A stretch of 6,630 nt of DNA, from positions 1 to 6,630 of the forward strand of contig JAGPIU010000057.1 of assembly GCA_018054805.1 (NCBI GenBank), in the 5' to 3' direction. Shown piece after piece: positions 6,101-6,630 of this stretch. Position 1 is the stretch's first letter. Every line of letters begins with the position of its first letter. The position numbers and the translations under genes are program-made. Source of the stretch: Paludibacter sp. (GTDB taxonomy: Bacteria > Bacteroidota > Bacteroidia > Bacteroidales > Paludibacteraceae). The notes under the pieces are model-generated. The model was not told the DNA's origin, did no database searches, and worked only from the letters and a program-made list of their open reading frames with translations.

Positions 6101-6630
6101 ATGAGAAAAATCTTTACCCTATTATTTGTATTGTGTATACCAAGTTTTATGTTTGCATTAAATCTGACTGTTACCGGTAATTTTCCGGGTAATAGCTAGA
6201 ATAATTCAAACCCGGATTATCTTATGACCGAGATTGGAACTACCGGAGTTTATATGCTGGAAAAAACTTTGCCCGCAGGGACTTATGATTTTAAGATTTT
6301 CAATACCGGGGCTTGGGATGGAGCGGGTATTGGTGACGATCGTCAAATAATACTAACTGCCGAAAAAACTGTGAAATTCTATGCAAAGATGAATGGTTCA
6401 CAAATATTATTCTACTCAGATGCGCAGGAAATTTATGTGATTGGGGCTGCTGTGGGAGGCTGGGTTTTAGCCAACGCCAAGTTAATGACCAACAATGCTG
6501 CTGATGCTACTTATACTGCTGATGTGGTGGGTGGTAATTATAAGCTTGTTGTAAAAGATAAAAACGGAGCCATTGTTTGGAACGATATTACCCCAAGTGA
6601 GATGACTGTAACAGCTAACGGAAATCATAC
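6101..6630 (+). pseudogene. exported two-repeat beta-sandwich protein, interrupted by TAG (5' part)
   Basis: I do not recognise the exact gene. From the ATG at 6101 the frame encodes a signal peptide (MRKIFTLLFVLCIPSFMFA, 1-19) with a likely signal peptidase I site after A19; C12 is not in a good lipobox. The mature part starts LNLTVTGNFPGNS, then meets TAG at 6197-6199 (codon 33). The same frame is open from there to the window edge, about 143 more codons. It shows two similar domains: TVTG...LMTE...LPAGTYDFKIF...GAWDG (about 23-108) and YVIG..VGGW...LMTN...GGNYKLVVKDKNGAIVW (about 112-177). They resemble SusE/SusF-like or pullulanase X25-like beta-sandwich modules; the stretch GAWDGAGIGDD plus ILTAEKTVKFYA is especially X25-like. 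That relation is inference, and no carbohydrate ligand can be claimed. The next in-frame ATG (6224) would lack the export signal. The gene continues beyond the window. Confidence 0.7.

Noticed and set aside
6101..6630. Genome-wide reassignment of TAG to an amino acid (code 15-like)
   Set aside because: Six intact neighbours use TAA or TGA and have no in-frame TAG. Recoding of this type is known from some phages, and nothing else here is phage-like.

Overview
This window looks like ordinary chromosome of a member of the Bacteroidota, most likely Bacteroidales. The proteins have Bacteroidetes-type sequence (for example the GGSMMYIDA and NYKRLLHALEI motifs of MiaA). Start codons lack Shine-Dalgarno sequences. 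Several genes are preceded by the Bacteroidetes sigma-ABfr promoter signature (TTTG or TTG, about 19-20 bases, then TAnnTTTG). The species cannot be named from the sequence.

Layout, left to right: (1) a plus-strand pair, miaA (tRNA A37 prenylation) and murB (UDP-MurNAc synthesis), separated by one base; (2) mltG (peptidoglycan glycan-strand terminase) on the minus strand, converging on murB; (3) a 263-base gene-free stretch with the mltG promoter, a 16-bp perfect palindrome and a near-consensus promoter; (4) tRNA-Ser(GCU), class II, with a 13-bp rho-independent terminator; (5) an rhlE-like DEAD-box RNA helicase with its own promoter and a distant palindromic terminator; (6) ssb; (7) ridA on the minus strand, converging on ssb across a shared bidirectional terminator; (8) after a divergent spacer, the 5' part of a gene for an exported protein with two tandem beta-sandwich repeats. 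Its frame is broken by an amber codon at codon 33 and then stays open to the window edge.

The genes are mostly independent housekeeping units: each transcription unit from tRNA-Ser to ridA carries its own recognisable terminator, and most have a recognisable -7 element. MurB and MltG act at the beginning and the end of peptidoglycan strand synthesis but are not in one operon. MiaA and the tRNA gene both belong to translation, but tRNA-Ser(GCU) reads AGY codons and is not expected to be a MiaA substrate.

I find no mobile element, CRISPR array, phage gene or defence cassette, and no convincing new multi-gene system. The observation most worth checking is the single in-frame TAG in the exported-protein gene. 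The second repeat has a tryptophan at the matching position, which points to a TGG-to-TAG change. A nonsense pseudogene, a sequence error and stop-codon readthrough remain to be told apart.
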